Source of the DNA: Bacteroidota bacterium
GTDB taxonomy: Bacteria > Bacteroidota > Bacteroidia > Chitinophagales > Chitinophagaceae
Assembly: GCA_029555415.1 (NCBI GenBank)
Contig: JAKPSI010000011.1
Span: 1 to 64,000, forward strand
Reading direction: 5' to 3'
DNA: 64,000 nt
Shown here piece by piece: positions 8,853-17,198 of this stretch (positions are counted from its first letter, which is position 1; each line of letters opens with the position of its first letter). The translations under genes were made by a program, and so were the position numbers. A model generated the notes under the pieces. It was not told the DNA's origin and searched no databases. It saw nothing but the letters and a program-made list of their open reading frames with translations.

Positions 8853-10271
8853 TTACGGGAAGATACCCAGCTCAGCGTAGGCGGTACCTACTTTGTTGAT
8901 CGCAACCACATAAGCGGCGGTACGCATGTCAGGGATCGAAGGATTGTTCTTCCATTCGTCCATCACTTCGTTGGTAGCGTTGATCATCGTTTCTTCCAGA
9001 CCACTGTATACCAGGTCCACTTCATCCGGACCATGCATGATGAACTCCCTTTCTTCGGTGCTCACTTTCTTGCCGGTCAGTTCTTCCATCTGACCCAGGA
9101 TATGTGTATTGAGGTTCTCTGTGAAACGTTTTTCCAGACGGCCATAACGTACGTGGCTCAGGTTCTTCAGCCATTCGAAGTAGGACACCGTTACACCACC
9201 CGCGTTCAGGAACATGTCCGGAACCACAAGGATGCCTTTCTTGATGAACACTTCATCTGCTTCCGGTGTCAATGGGCCATTCGCGGCTTCACCGATGATC
9301 TTCGCTTTCACACGCGGCGCGTTTTCGCCATTGATCACATTCTCCAGTGCGGCTGGGATCAGGATGTCGCATTCCAGTTCCAGTGCATCCGTATTCTTCG
9401 GCAGGTTTGTCGCGCCGGGGAAGTTCAGAATGGAACCTGTGGCTTTGCGGTGCTGGAATACTTCGTCCACATTCAGTCCGTTCGGATTGTGAATGCTTCC
9501 TTCGTATTCTGCCAGGCCGATGATGATAGCGCCTGCATCTTCAAAGAATTTAGCGGAGTGGTAACCTACGTTACCGAGGCCTTGTACCACAACTTTCTTT
9601 CCTTCCACACCAACGGTCAGGCCGAGACGTTTCATCACATCAGGCATGTTGCATACTTCGCGCAGGCCGAAGAATACACCGAGGCCGGTAGCTTCGCGGC
9701 GACCGCGTACACCACCTTGTGTAACAGGTTTACCGGTCACGCAACCAGCCGCATCGATCTCGCTGGGGTGCATGGCGGAATAAGTATCGAGGATCCAGGA
9801 CATTTCGCGTTCGCCGGTACCGTAGTCAGGTGCGGGAACATCGATGCCGGGGCCGATGAAATTCTTCTTGATCAGTTCCGCAGTATAACGGCGGGTGATC
9901 TTTTCCAGTTCGTAAGCGGAATATTTGCGGGGGTTGATCTTGATACCGCCTTTTGCACCACCAAAGGGTACATTCACAATGGCGCATTTGAAGGTCATCA
10001 GCGCTGCGAGGGCCATTACTTCGTCCTGGTTCACTTCCGCGGCAAAACGGATACCTCCTTTACAGGGCGTTTTATGCTGTGAGTGCTGTACGCGGTACGC
10101 TTCGATCACTTCAATGCTGCCGTCATCCCTTTTTACCGGGAAGCGGATCTGGAATACGCCGTTGCATTCCTTGATCTGTTCAAGGATGCCCCGTTCCCAG
10201 GTGGTGAATTTGGCTGCGCGTTCAAAGCTCTTTTCTACAGAGCCAAAGAAGCTGTAATTTTTCTGAGACAT
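8853..10271 (-). CDS. gdhA: Glutamate dehydrogenase (Glu/Leu/Phe/Val dehydrogenase family)
   Basis: The enzyme interconverts glutamate with 2-oxoglutarate and ammonia. The 472-residue protein carries the substrate-site motif TPCKGGIRFAAEV, the FGGAKGGI loop and PAPDYGTGEREMSWI. A Rossmann domain begins VVVQGLGNVGYHSAKFFEDAG and is followed by IIGEAANGPLTPEAD and LNAGGVTVSYFEW. These place it in the hexameric Glu dehydrogenase group. Length is slightly above the usual 420-450. It has its own terminator and is separated from ccmD by another, so it is probably monocistronic. Cofactor preference (NAD or NADP) cannot be decided by eye. Confidence 0.95.
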   Translation of the reverse strand: MSQKNYSFFGSVEKSFERAAKFTTWERGILEQIKECNGVFQIRFPVKRDDGSIEVIEAYRVQHSQHKTPCKGGIRFAAEVNQDEVMALAALMTFKCAIVNVPFGGAKGGIKINPRKYSAYELEKITRRYTAELIKKNFIGPGIDVPAPDYGTGEREMSWILDTYSAMHPSEIDAAGCVTGKPVTQGGVRGRREATGLGVFFGLREVCNMPDVMKRLGLTVGVEGKKVVVQGLGNVGYHSAKFFEDAGAIIIGLAEYEGSIHNPNGLNVDEVFQHRKATGSILNFPGATNLPKNTDALELECDILIPAALENVINGENAPRVKAKIIGEAANGPLTPEADEVFIKKGILVVPDMFLNAGGVTVSYFEWLKNLSHVRYGRLEKRFTENLNTHILGQMEELTGKKVSTEEREFIMHGPDEVDLVYSGLEETMINATNEVMDEWKNNPSIPDMRTAAYVVAINKVGTAYAELGIFP

Positions 10272-10300
10272 GGTTCTTGTTTAGGTTTAGCAATCGTTAT

Positions 10301-10327
10301 AAAAAAAACGCAGGTGATCCCCTGCGC
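10301..10327 (-). terminator. Terminator of the ccm group
   Basis: The minus strand reads CGCAGG (10321-10326) then CCTGCG (10309-10314), with a 6-nt loop and eight T residues after it. It sits immediately downstream of the ccmD stop. Confidence 0.85.
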
Positions 10328-10331
10328 CTTA

Positions 10332-10550
10332 TTAGTTTCCGTTCTCGAGCTTGCTGATCTTGCGGTCGAGACGCACGATATAAAGTATCAGGCCGGCCAG
10401 AATGGTGAGCATCACTGCCACCACCACATAGATCCTGCCGTTGCTGCGCATCATATCGGCCATTTCCACTTTTTTCACATCCTGTGCCTGAGCCATGAAC
10501 GTGATGAAGAGGCCTGTTATTGCGAGGAGGAGTTGTTTGAGACGCTTCAT
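10332..10550 (-). CDS. ccmD: CcmD-like small membrane protein
   Basis: A 72-residue protein with a hydrophobic N-terminal segment ending FMAQAQ that looks like a cleavable signal. One transmembrane helix follows (VVVAVMLTILAGLILYIV), then a short charged tail RLDRKISKLENGN. Size, topology and its position overlapping the ccmC stop by 4 nt (ATGA-type coupling) match the CcmD-family proteins of Bacteroidota, which help release holo-CcmE from the CcmABC exporter. The family is weakly conserved, so the assignment rests mainly on context. Confidence 0.75.
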   Translation of the reverse strand: MKRLKQLLLAITGLFITFMAQAQDVKKVEMADMMRSNGRIYVVVAVMLTILAGLILYIVRLDRKISKLENGN

Positions 10551-11239
10551 GATAATATCTTTTTATCGTTGAGTAATTTCAGTCTGATCTTCAGGGTAGT
10601 GATCCACACACCCAGCAGGGTCCAGCCGATCACGGCAGGGTAGAATATCAGGCGCATTCTGCCGTCGATGTCCGATGTGTTCAGCGCGGGATTACCTTCC
10701 TGACCCGGGTGCAGGCTTGGCAGGATACGCGGGATGATCCAGATAGAGGGGAAGAGCATCGCGTAAGCGAAAATGTTGTATACGGAACTGATACGGGCAC
10801 GTTTGTCCATATCATTGATCGAATCACGTAATACCATATAAGCGAAGTACACCAGTAATCCGATCGCCGCGCCGATCAGTTTGGGTTCGCGCGCGATAGC
10901 GCTGAAGGACTGGAAAGCGGGATTATTCGGGTCAGCCCAGGTGTAACTCATCCAGATGGCACCGGTTCCATAACCGAGCATCCCGAATACGATGCCGACT
11001 GCCGCATACTGGCGGGCGTTGACATCATATTTAAGGTCGAAATGGCGCAGGTACATGATCGCATTGTACAGCGAAACGCTGAACAGGATCATCATCGCGA
11101 ACCACATACAGACATGGAAGTAAAGGTTGCGGATCGTTTCCTGCAGGGCCGGTACATGTGGGACATCCAATAAGATACCGGCTATGAAAGTGTAGACGAG
11201 CAGGCAAACGCATGCAATTTTCCACCAGATTTTTCGCAT
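10547..11239 (-). CDS. ccmC: Cytochrome c biogenesis protein CcmC (heme handling)
   Basis: CcmC presents heme to CcmE at the outer face of the cytoplasmic membrane. The protein has six hydrophobic segments and the tryptophan-rich WWD-type stretch YGTGAIWMSYTWADPN. A conserved His lies in NLYFHVCMWFAMM and a second His in the SLHPGQEG loop. I use the ATG at 11237-11239 (MRKIWWKIACVCLLVYT). A GTG seven codons upstream (11260) is possible. It is followed by ccmD with a 4-nt overlap. ccmA and ccmE are not in the window. Confidence 0.9.
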   Translation of the reverse strand: MRKIWWKIACVCLLVYTFIAGILLDVPHVPALQETIRNLYFHVCMWFAMMILFSVSLYNAIMYLRHFDLKYDVNARQYAAVGIVFGMLGYGTGAIWMSYTWADPNNPAFQSFSAIAREPKLIGAAIGLLVYFAYMVLRDSINDMDKRARISSVYNIFAYAMLFPSIWIIPRILPSLHPGQEGNPALNTSDIDGRMRLIFYPAVIGWTLLGVWITTLKIRLKLLNDKKILS

Positions 11240-11266
11240 ATAATTTTTTTCAGCACTCACAGGGTG

Positions 11267-11308
11267 TCAATGAATTTTCATTGATGTTATAAAGGTGAGG
11301 CAAAATTA
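11267..11308 (-). promoter_or_regulatory. ccmC upstream region: -7 box and 18-bp palindrome
   Basis: The minus strand reads TAATTTTG at 11301-11308, a match to TAnnTTTG. Just downstream, TCAATGAA and TTCATTGA (11267-11284) form a perfect 18-bp palindrome where a dimeric regulator could bind the start of the transcript. No good TTG lies at the expected -33 distance. Confidence 0.4.
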
Positions 11309-11376
11309 AGGTGCTCCGGGTAATCCCTGAATATTTTTTATGGGCATACTTTAATGCGTACCATCTACATGAATGA

Positions 11377-12033
11377 TCAGTCCTTCCACAGAAAGGGGAA
11401 CAGGATCACGGATAACATGATCACCAGAACGTCCAGTGCAACGAGCAGCAGGATCGTATCAGTGGGGATGGTCAGCAACGGAGCGATCGCTGCTTTGGAA
11501 AGGCGCATCAGCAGTAACAGCTGGGGAATGATGATGGGGAAGCCGAGAACGGCCATGATTGCGGCATTCTGTTGTGCCTTGGCGGCAATAGCGGCCAGAA
11601 AAGTGAAGACCAGACTCAGGCTCCATCCTCCCAAAACAACCAATCCGATAAATGCCGCAGTTTTCTCGATCGGATTGCCGAGGAATAAAGTGAACAGTAC
11701 CAGGCTCAGCAGTCCCATGACCAGCATGAGCAATGAATTGAACAGTAGTTTGGCAAGGACGAAGTCGCCGGGACTTGCCACAGAATAGAAGTACAGCATG
11801 CGGCCCCGGCTTTCCTGAAGAAAACTCTTGGCAACGGCATTGATACAGATGAAAAGCTGAATGACCCAGAAGAGTCCGTTCCAGACCTTGCTTTCCGGTT
11901 CTTCCACTGCCATGTACAAAACGAAAATGGTGGCACCGATATACAGCAGGATGCCATAGAAGCTGTATTGCTGTCTGACTTCCAGCAGCAGGTCTTTTCT
12001 GAACAGGGTGTATATGCGGCGGAGTGACTGCAT
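11377..12033 (-). CDS. ccmB: Heme exporter protein CcmB
   Basis: CcmB is the membrane subunit of the CcmAB ABC complex in cytochrome c maturation. The 218-residue protein starts MQSLRRIYTLFRKDLLLEVR, an amphipathic N-terminus typical of CcmB. Six hydrophobic helices follow, with the family segments SRGRMLYFYSVASPGDFVLAK and NAAIMAVLGFPIIIPQLLL. The frame is open upstream to 12078, but those codons overlap tdk and the ATG at 12031-12033 gives the normal CcmB N-terminus. The gene follows tdk with 1 nt between them, so it is probably transcribed with tdk. Confidence 0.88.
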   Translation of the reverse strand: MQSLRRIYTLFRKDLLLEVRQQYSFYGILLYIGATIFVLYMAVEEPESKVWNGLFWVIQLFICINAVAKSFLQESRGRMLYFYSVASPGDFVLAKLLFNSLLMLVMGLLSLVLFTLFLGNPIEKTAAFIGLVVLGGWSLSLVFTFLAAIAAKAQQNAAIMAVLGFPIIIPQLLLLMRLSKAAIAPLLTIPTDTILLLVALDVLVIMLSVILFPFLWKD

Positions 12034-12034
12034 T

Positions 12035-12601
12035 TTATTTATCGTGATAACATTTACGGCAACGGGGCTCATACACATCGGTCGCGCCCAGCATCACCAG
12101 ATCTTCATTCGGTACTTTCCGGTAAGTATAGTTAGCGATACTGCCGCATTGCTGACAGATCGCATGGAGTTTGGTCACATAATCCGCCTTGGCCAGCAGG
12201 AAGGGCATCTGGCCGAAAGGTTTGCCCATGTAATCCATGTCCAGTCCGGCAACGATCACCCGGATGCCGCGGAAAGCCAGTTCATCACAAACGGAAGGGA
12301 GCTGGTCGTCAAAGAATTGCGCTTCGTCGATGCCGATCACATCCACATCCTGGGCCATTAAAAGGATCTTCTGTGAATTATCGATCGGCGTGGAAAGGAT
12401 GGCGTTGGTATCGTGGGAAACGATCTTTTGTTCGTCATAACGGACGTCGATCGCAGGCTTGAAGATCTCCACTTTCAGGTTCGCGATCTTCACCCTTTTC
12501 AGGCGCCGGATCAGCTCCTCGGTCTTGCCGCTGAACATCGATCCGCAGATCACTTCGATCCACCCTTTTCGTTCACCCCGGAGATTCGGTTCAATAAACA
12601 T
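12035..12601 (-). CDS. tdk: Thymidine kinase (type II)
   Basis: The enzyme phosphorylates thymidine with ATP in the salvage pathway. The 188-residue protein has the P-loop [16 protein letters not shown], the Walker-B-like [10 protein letters not shown] with the catalytic Glu, and a lasso region. Zinc-binding CxxC pairs are CQQC and CRKC near the C-terminus. All catalytic features of type II thymidine kinases are present and the length is normal. It leads the group tdk-ccmB. Confidence 0.96.
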   Translation of the reverse strand: MFIEPNLRGERKGWIEVICGSMFSGKTEELIRRLKRVKIANLKVEIFKPAIDVRYDEQKIVSHDTNAILSTPIDNSQKILLMAQDVDVIGIDEAQFFDDQLPSVCDELAFRGIRVIVAGLDMDYMGKPFGQMPFLLAKADYVTKLHAICQQCGSIANYTYRKVPNEDLVMLGATDVYEPRCRKCYHDK

Positions 12602-12681
12602 TGTTAAGATTTTGCGACGCTAAAATGTTCCTGACTTTATTGGCAAACTGTTTGTATTTTTAAGCAGGCCTCACAGGGTGC

Positions 12682-12689
12682 CAAAAGTA
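12682..12689 (-). promoter_or_regulatory. -7 box likely serving tdk
   Basis: The minus strand reads TACTTTTG, matching TAnnTTTG, with a leader of about 75 nt to the tdk start. Its upstream part would lie inside the divergent gene beginning at 12695. Confidence 0.4.
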
Positions 12690-12694
12690 ATATA

Positions 12695-13396
12695 ATGGAA
12701 CGAATAGAAGCGCTGATCCTGAAATTAAAAGAACTGGCGGACCAGAAGGCCGCGCCTGAGAGGATGCTGCCTGTGGTCCAGCAACTGTACCAGGAACTTT
12801 CCGTGGGTTCCACAGCTTCCCAGCGCACGCTCGGGACCTCCAAAGTGGCTGTGGTCATGCCTTCCATGCCTGCCCACAATCCCGCTTACGAAAAATATGC
12901 CCCCCGGCCTGCTGATAAACAACCTGCAAAACCTGCCCAGCAGGAGGTGAAGGAAACTGTTCTGGTCGATAATGGATCACTGTCACTGTTACAAAAGAAC
13001 GGACAGCTGGATATGGTGTTCGATCCGATGAGTGAGATCCCCACACTGTCCCATCAACCCCGTGCAAAAGAGGTGAATGAACAGTCTTCCGAGGGCGAAT
13101 CCCTGAATGATAAGCTCAAACAGGGCAAGACCGAACTGGTGGAAGTGTTAAAAGAAACACCGGTGAAGGACCTCCGGAAAGCGATCGGCATCAACGACCG
13201 TTTCCTGTTCATCAGTGAATTATTCCGGGGCGATGAAGCGATGTATGAGCGCAGCATCAAAACGATCAATAGTTTCTCCATCTTCCCCGAAGCGGAATAC
13301 TGGATCAACCGGGAATTGAAAACCAAGCTGGGGTGGACAGCCGACCATACCGCGGTGCAGCATTTCGATCAGCTGGTCAAAAGACGTTTCTCCTGA
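12695..13396 (+). CDS. Conserved Bacteroidota hypothetical protein
   Basis: I do not recognise a named family. The 233-residue soluble protein has three parts: an N-terminal helical segment (MERIEALILKLKELADQK); a low-complexity Pro/Ala/Gln-rich linker (about residues 60-110); and a C-terminal helical domain with KDLRKAIGINDRFLFISELF and AEYWINRELKTKLGW. The C-terminal part looks like the best conserved region. No signal peptide or membrane helix is present. It is divergent from tdk. Its 3' end overlaps the waaA 3' end by 28 nt in the convergent orientation. No function is proposed. Confidence 0.8.
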   Translation: MERIEALILKLKELADQKAAPERMLPVVQQLYQELSVGSTASQRTLGTSKVAVVMPSMPAHNPAYEKYAPRPADKQPAKPAQQEVKETVLVDNGSLSLLQKNGQLDMVFDPMSEIPTLSHQPRAKEVNEQSSEGESLNDKLKQGKTELVEVLKETPVKDLRKAIGINDRFLFISELFRGDEAMYERSIKTINSFSIFPEAEYWINRELKTKLGWTADHTAVQHFDQLVKRRFS

Positions 13397-14625
13397 ATAT
13401 AGTGCAGGATCTTTTCCGTAGCACCGCTTTGCGCGTGTACAAATCCGCCTGCAGCAAGGCTTCCGGCATTTCTGAGCGCTTCATCTTCATATAACTTCCT
13501 GATCATACCTGCCAGTTGAACGCCATCGTGGCCGGGTTCATTGATTACGAACGCTCCGCCGGCTTTGATGAGCCCGACCGCTTCATTGAAACTTTCATGA
13601 TTGGGGCCGAATAAAACGATCTTATCATACACGGCCGCTTCCAGCACATTGTGAATGCCGGACCTGTTATAGCCTCCGCCCACATAGGTCAAACCAGCGT
13701 ATTGATATAATCTGGAAAGCATGCCGATATTATCGATGATGAGCACTTTCTTTCTTTCATCCTCCCGTTGCATTGATGAAAAGCGGATCGCACCCGGGAA
13801 CATCGTTTCGATACTATTCAGATGAGATACGTCTATTTCATGTGGTGCGATGATCAGCTTCAACGGGAGATCACTCAGCTGACTTATTGCATTGGCCAAT
13901 CCTTTTTCATCATCAGGCCAGGTACTGCCAGCCACGATCACGAAGTGGTCTTTCACGAAAGCATCCAGTCCGGGAATGCTTCCCGCTTCCGAAGCGATCT
14001 TCAGTACCCTGTCGAACCGTGTATCTCCGCAAAGACTGGCATTGGTGCTGAGTCCGTGCGTCTGCAGCAATTGCAGCGACAATGGATCCTGAATGAAAAT
14101 GTGATCGAAACGGGAAAGCATCTTGCGTCCGATCGATCCGTACCAGCGAAAGAAGAAAGCGCCTTCATAGAAACGGGCAGAGATCAGCAGGAGCGGGATC
14201 TTCCGGTACGCGACCTTTTTGAGATAGTAGAACCAGAATTCGTATTTCACGAATATCACCAGCTCGGGCTGCACGATATCAAGGAATCGTCCGGCATTCC
14301 GGGGGCCATCCATCGGCAAGTAGAATACCCAGTCGGCCCCTTTGTAGTCTTTCCTGACCTCATAGCCGGAAGGAGAGAAGAAAGTCAGCAGGATCTTGTA
14401 GCCGGGATGCTTTTCCCTCAGAGCTTCAAGCACCGGCCGGCCCTGTTCAAACTCGCCCAGGGAAGAACAATGCATCCAGATCACCCGTTGGCCGGAACCG
14501 ATCGCATCCTTCAGCCGGGGGAAAATATTTTTGCGGCCGGATACCCATTTTGCCGCTTTGGCGTTAAAGAGCGGCGCCAGGCGGGTCCCTGCTGCGAAGA
14601 AGAAGAGGAAAATATTGTAGAAAAT
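13369..14625 (-). CDS. waaA: 3-deoxy-D-manno-octulosonic acid (Kdo) transferase, with a non-canonical start codon
   Basis: WaaA adds Kdo from CMP-Kdo to lipid IVA at the inner membrane. Recognisable are WMHCSSLGEFEQGRPV with the catalytic Glu, VKYEFWFYYLKK, GDTRFDRV, VAGSTWPDDE and YVGGGYNRSGIHNVLEAAVY. The first conventional start (GTG at 14484) would delete an upstream in-frame region that is clearly WaaA: a hydrophobic anchor followed by LFNAKAAKWVSGRKNIF. That frame is open back to a stop near 14692 but contains no ATG, GTG or TTG. Candidate starts are ATT at 14625, used here and giving 418 residues, or ATT at 14652. Either gives the normal family length of about 420. A frameshift or base error cannot be excluded. 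Confidence 0.9.
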   Translation of the reverse strand: MFYNIFLFFFAAGTRLAPLFNAKAAKWVSGRKNIFPRLKDAIGSGQRVIWMHCSSLGEFEQGRPVLEALREKHPGYKILLTFFSPSGYEVRKDYKGADWVFYLPMDGPRNAGRFLDIVQPELVIFVKYEFWFYYLKKVAYRKIPLLLISARFYEGAFFFRWYGSIGRKMLSRFDHIFIQDPLSLQLLQTHGLSTNASLCGDTRFDRVLKIASEAGSIPGLDAFVKDHFVIVAGSTWPDDEKGLANAISQLSDLPLKLIIAPHEIDVSHLNSIETMFPGAIRFSSMQREDERKKVLIIDNIGMLSRLYQYAGLTYVGGGYNRSGIHNVLEAAVYDKIVLFGPNHESFNEAVGLIKAGGAFVINEPGHDGVQLAGMIRKLYEDEALRNAGSLAAGGFVHAQSGATEKILHYIQEKRLLTS

Positions 14626-14656
14626 GACCCCCAGGAGATTGATTTTTATAATGCTA

Positions 14657-14703
14657 CAAATGTAAAAGTAAACGGATAAACTACCCGTATTTTAGTATTT
14701 TTG
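14657..14703. promoter_or_regulatory. Divergent -7 boxes for waaA and the glycan operon
   Basis: The minus strand has TACATTTG at 14657-14664, facing waaA. The plus strand has TATTTTTG at 14696-14703, about 25 nt before the aminotransferase ATG. Both match TAnnTTTG but neither has a clear TTG at -33. The waaA box predicts transcription starting at about 14651, so the waaA leader is very short or absent. Confidence 0.5.
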
Positions 14704-14728
14704 CCCACTTTTTAACCAATACCAACAG

Positions 14729-15868
14729 ATGCGACCCATTCAAATGGTAGATACAGGTACCCAGTACCGGAAGATCAAAGAGGAAGTTGACAGTGCAGTG
14801 TTGTCGGTAATGGAAAGCTCGGCATTCATCAACGGTAAAGCAGTTCAGGAATTTTCGGCTAATCTGGCCGCATATCAGCAAGTCAAACATTGTATCCCCT
14901 GTGCCAACGGAACCGATGCATTGCAGATCGCGATGATGGCACTCGGATTACAGCCCGGTGATGAGGTCATCACACCTTCCTTCACTTATATCGCCACCAC
15001 GGAAGTGATCGCGTTACTGCGGCTCACACCCGTATTCGTGGAAGTGGATCCCAAAACGTTCTGCATGGATCCCGCATCACTCGAAAAGGCCATCACCTCA
15101 CGTACCAAAGCGATCGTTCCTGTTCATCTGTACGGACATCCCGCGCCGATGGAAGAGATCCTTGCCATTGCGGAGAAACACGGCATTTATGTGATCGAGG
15201 ATGACGCGCAGGCCATCGGTGCACGCTATCGTTTCAGTGATGGCAGCTGGAAGAAGACCGGTTCCATGGGCCATATCGGTGCCACTTCATTCTATCCTTC
15301 CAAGAATCTGGGCGCTTTTGGTGATGGGGGTGCACTGTTCACGAATGATGACGTGCTGGCTGCTGAAATGAAGATGATCGCCAATCACGGACAAAGCAGA
15401 CAATATTATCACGACCGGGTCGGATGCAACAGCCGCCTCGATTCTATACAAGCCGCGATCCTGGATATCAAACTGAAACATCTCGATGAATATAACGCGG
15501 CCCGCCGTGCGGCTGCAGCTTATTACGAACGCGCTTTTGCAGGTCAGTCAAAGATCACGACACCCACATGTGCCGCGTATGGTGAACACGTGTATCATCA
15601 GTACACGATATTGCTGGAGGGTGTGGACCGGGAAGGATTGCGCGCTTACCTCGCGGAACATAAGATCCCATCCATGATCTATTATCCGGTACCAGGTCAT
15701 AAGCAGAAGATGTTCGAATCATTCGGAACCGCAGAACAGGTGATGCCGGTAACGGATGGGCTCACCACTCGGGTGCTGTCGCTCCCCATCCATACGGAAC
15801 TGGATGAAGAGCAACTGGCATTCATCACGGGTAAAATATTATCTTATATAAACCAAACCTCATTATGA
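14729..15868 (+). CDS. DegT/DnrJ/EryC1/StrS-family sugar aminotransferase
   Basis: A PLP-dependent enzyme that would transfer an amino group to a keto sugar nucleotide. The 379-residue protein has ANGTDALQIAMMALG, ITPSFTYIATTEVI, VIEDDAQAIGA with the PLP-contacting Asp, and the Schiff-base Lys in FYPSKNLGAFGDGGA. Sequence style and the presence of two UDP-sugar dehydrogenases downstream are compatible with a WbpE-like UDP-3-keto-hexuronate aminotransferase. However, no WbpB-like oxidase is present here, so the substrate is open. It is the first gene of the glycan-precursor operon, and its stop overlaps the next ATG by 4 nt. Confidence 0.9.
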   Translation: MRPIQMVDTGTQYRKIKEEVDSAVLSVMESSAFINGKAVQEFSANLAAYQQVKHCIPCANGTDALQIAMMALGLQPGDEVITPSFTYIATTEVIALLRLTPVFVEVDPKTFCMDPASLEKAITSRTKAIVPVHLYGHPAPMEEILAIAEKHGIYVIEDDAQAIGARYRFSDGSWKKTGSMGHIGATSFYPSKNLGAFGDGGALFTNDDVLAAEMKMIANHGQSRQYYHDRVGCNSRLDSIQAAILDIKLKHLDEYNAARRAAAAYYERAFAGQSKITTPTCAAYGEHVYHQYTILLEGVDREGLRAYLAEHKIPSMIYYPVPGHKQKMFESFGTAEQVMPVTDGLTTRVLSLPIHTELDEEQLAFITGKILSYINQTSL

Positions 15869-17175
15869 ACATCACAGTAGTCGGAACAGGATATGTAGGT
15901 CTTGTTACAGGTACTTGTTTCGCGGAAACCGGGAATAAAGTGACCTGTGTTGATATCGATGCAGGAAAAGTTGAAAAGCTTTCACGTGGCGAGATCACCA
16001 TTTATGAACCCGGGCTGGAGAAGATCTTTCTCCGTAACCTGAAAGAAGAACGTTTGTTCTTCACGACCGATCTGGCGGAAGGCATCAAAGACGCTTCGAT
16101 CATCATGCTGGCTTTACCTACACCTCCCGGTGAAGATGGTTCAGCGGATCTCCGTTACATCCTGGGAGTGGCGCATGACCTCGGAAAACTGCTGAAAGAT
16201 TATAAAGTGATCGTTGATAAGAGTACGGTGCCTGTAGGTACCAGTGCCAAGGTATTTGATGCGGTACGCGCCAATTATAAAGGCGAATTCGATGTGGTCT
16301 CCAATCCTGAATTCCTGCGGGAAGGTGTAGCGGTGGAGGATTTCATGAAACCCGACCGTGTGGTGATCGGTGCAAGTTCAGACCGTGCCCGTAAACTGAT
16401 GGGTGAGTTATATGCACCATTCGTGCGTCAGGGCAATCCGATCATCTATATGGATGAGAAGTCAGCTGAACTGTCGAAGTACGCGGCCAATTCATTCCTT
16501 GCTACGAAGATCTCTTTCATGAATGAGATCGCGATCCTCTGCGAGCGCTTCGGTGCGGATGTGGATATGATCCGCCGTGGTATCGGCAGCGATGAGCGCA
16601 TCGGTAAACGATTCCTGTTCTCCGGTATCGGATACGGCGGCAGCTGTTTCCCCAAGGATGTACAGGCGCTTGTTAAATCATCCAATGAAGTGAACTATGA
16701 TTTCCGCATCCTGAACGCGGTGATGGAAGTGAATGATCACCAGAAGATGCATCTTATTCCGGGCATACAGAAATATTTCAACGGCGATCTTAAAGGAAAG
16801 CATTTCGCGTTATGGGGGTTGGCGTTCAAGCCCAACACGGATGATATCCGTGAAGCACCGGCGCTGGTCCTGATCGAACATCTGCGCAAAGCAGGTGCTA
16901 CGGTTTCTGCTTTCGATCCGGAAGCCATGAAGAACGTGAAACATACCATCGGTGAAGTGATCACTTATGCCGACAATCAGTATGATGCACTGAAGAATGC
17001 TGACGCGCTGATCATCGCCACGGAATGGAATGAGTTCCGGACGCCTGATTTCGCAAAAGTAACGGCCCTGCTGAAGAACAAAGCGATATTCGATGGCCGC
17101 AATCTGTTCGATCTGGCCACCATGCGTGATATGGGCTACCATTACGAAAGTGTTGGAAGACCATCTGTAAATTAA
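15865..17175 (+). CDS. ugd: UDP-glucose 6-dehydrogenase
   Basis: Oxidises UDP-glucose to UDP-glucuronate with two NAD. The 436-residue protein starts with a Rossmann motif VVGTGYVGLVTGTCFAETG and has the catalytic-thiol motif GYGGSCFPKDVQAL. The segments STVPVGTSAKV and WGLAFKPNTDDIREAP are also typical of the family. UDP-glucuronate is the substrate of the decarboxylase encoded immediately downstream, so these two genes form a UDP-glucose to UDP-xylose route. It is translationally coupled to the aminotransferase upstream. Confidence 0.96.
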   Translation: MNITVVGTGYVGLVTGTCFAETGNKVTCVDIDAGKVEKLSRGEITIYEPGLEKIFLRNLKEERLFFTTDLAEGIKDASIIMLALPTPPGEDGSADLRYILGVAHDLGKLLKDYKVIVDKSTVPVGTSAKVFDAVRANYKGEFDVVSNPEFLREGVAVEDFMKPDRVVIGASSDRARKLMGELYAPFVRQGNPIIYMDEKSAELSKYAANSFLATKISFMNEIAILCERFGADVDMIRRGIGSDERIGKRFLFSGIGYGGSCFPKDVQALVKSSNEVNYDFRILNAVMEVNDHQKMHLIPGIQKYFNGDLKGKHFALWGLAFKPNTDDIREAPALVLIEHLRKAGATVSAFDPEAMKNVKHTIGEVITYADNQYDALKNADALIIATEWNEFRTPDFAKVTALLKNKAIFDGRNLFDLATMRDMGYHYESVGRPSVN

Positions 17176-17198
17176 TTAACCAATAAACCTCATTGATT

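Noticed and set aside
9033-10082. Long plus-strand open frame opposite gdhA
   Set aside because: It is fully antisense to a clear glutamate dehydrogenase and its translation is not protein-like (Cys/His/Phe-rich). It is a by-product of codon bias.
14484-14486. GTG as the waaA start
   Set aside because: It would delete the anchor and the KWVSGRKNIF region, which are encoded in frame upstream.
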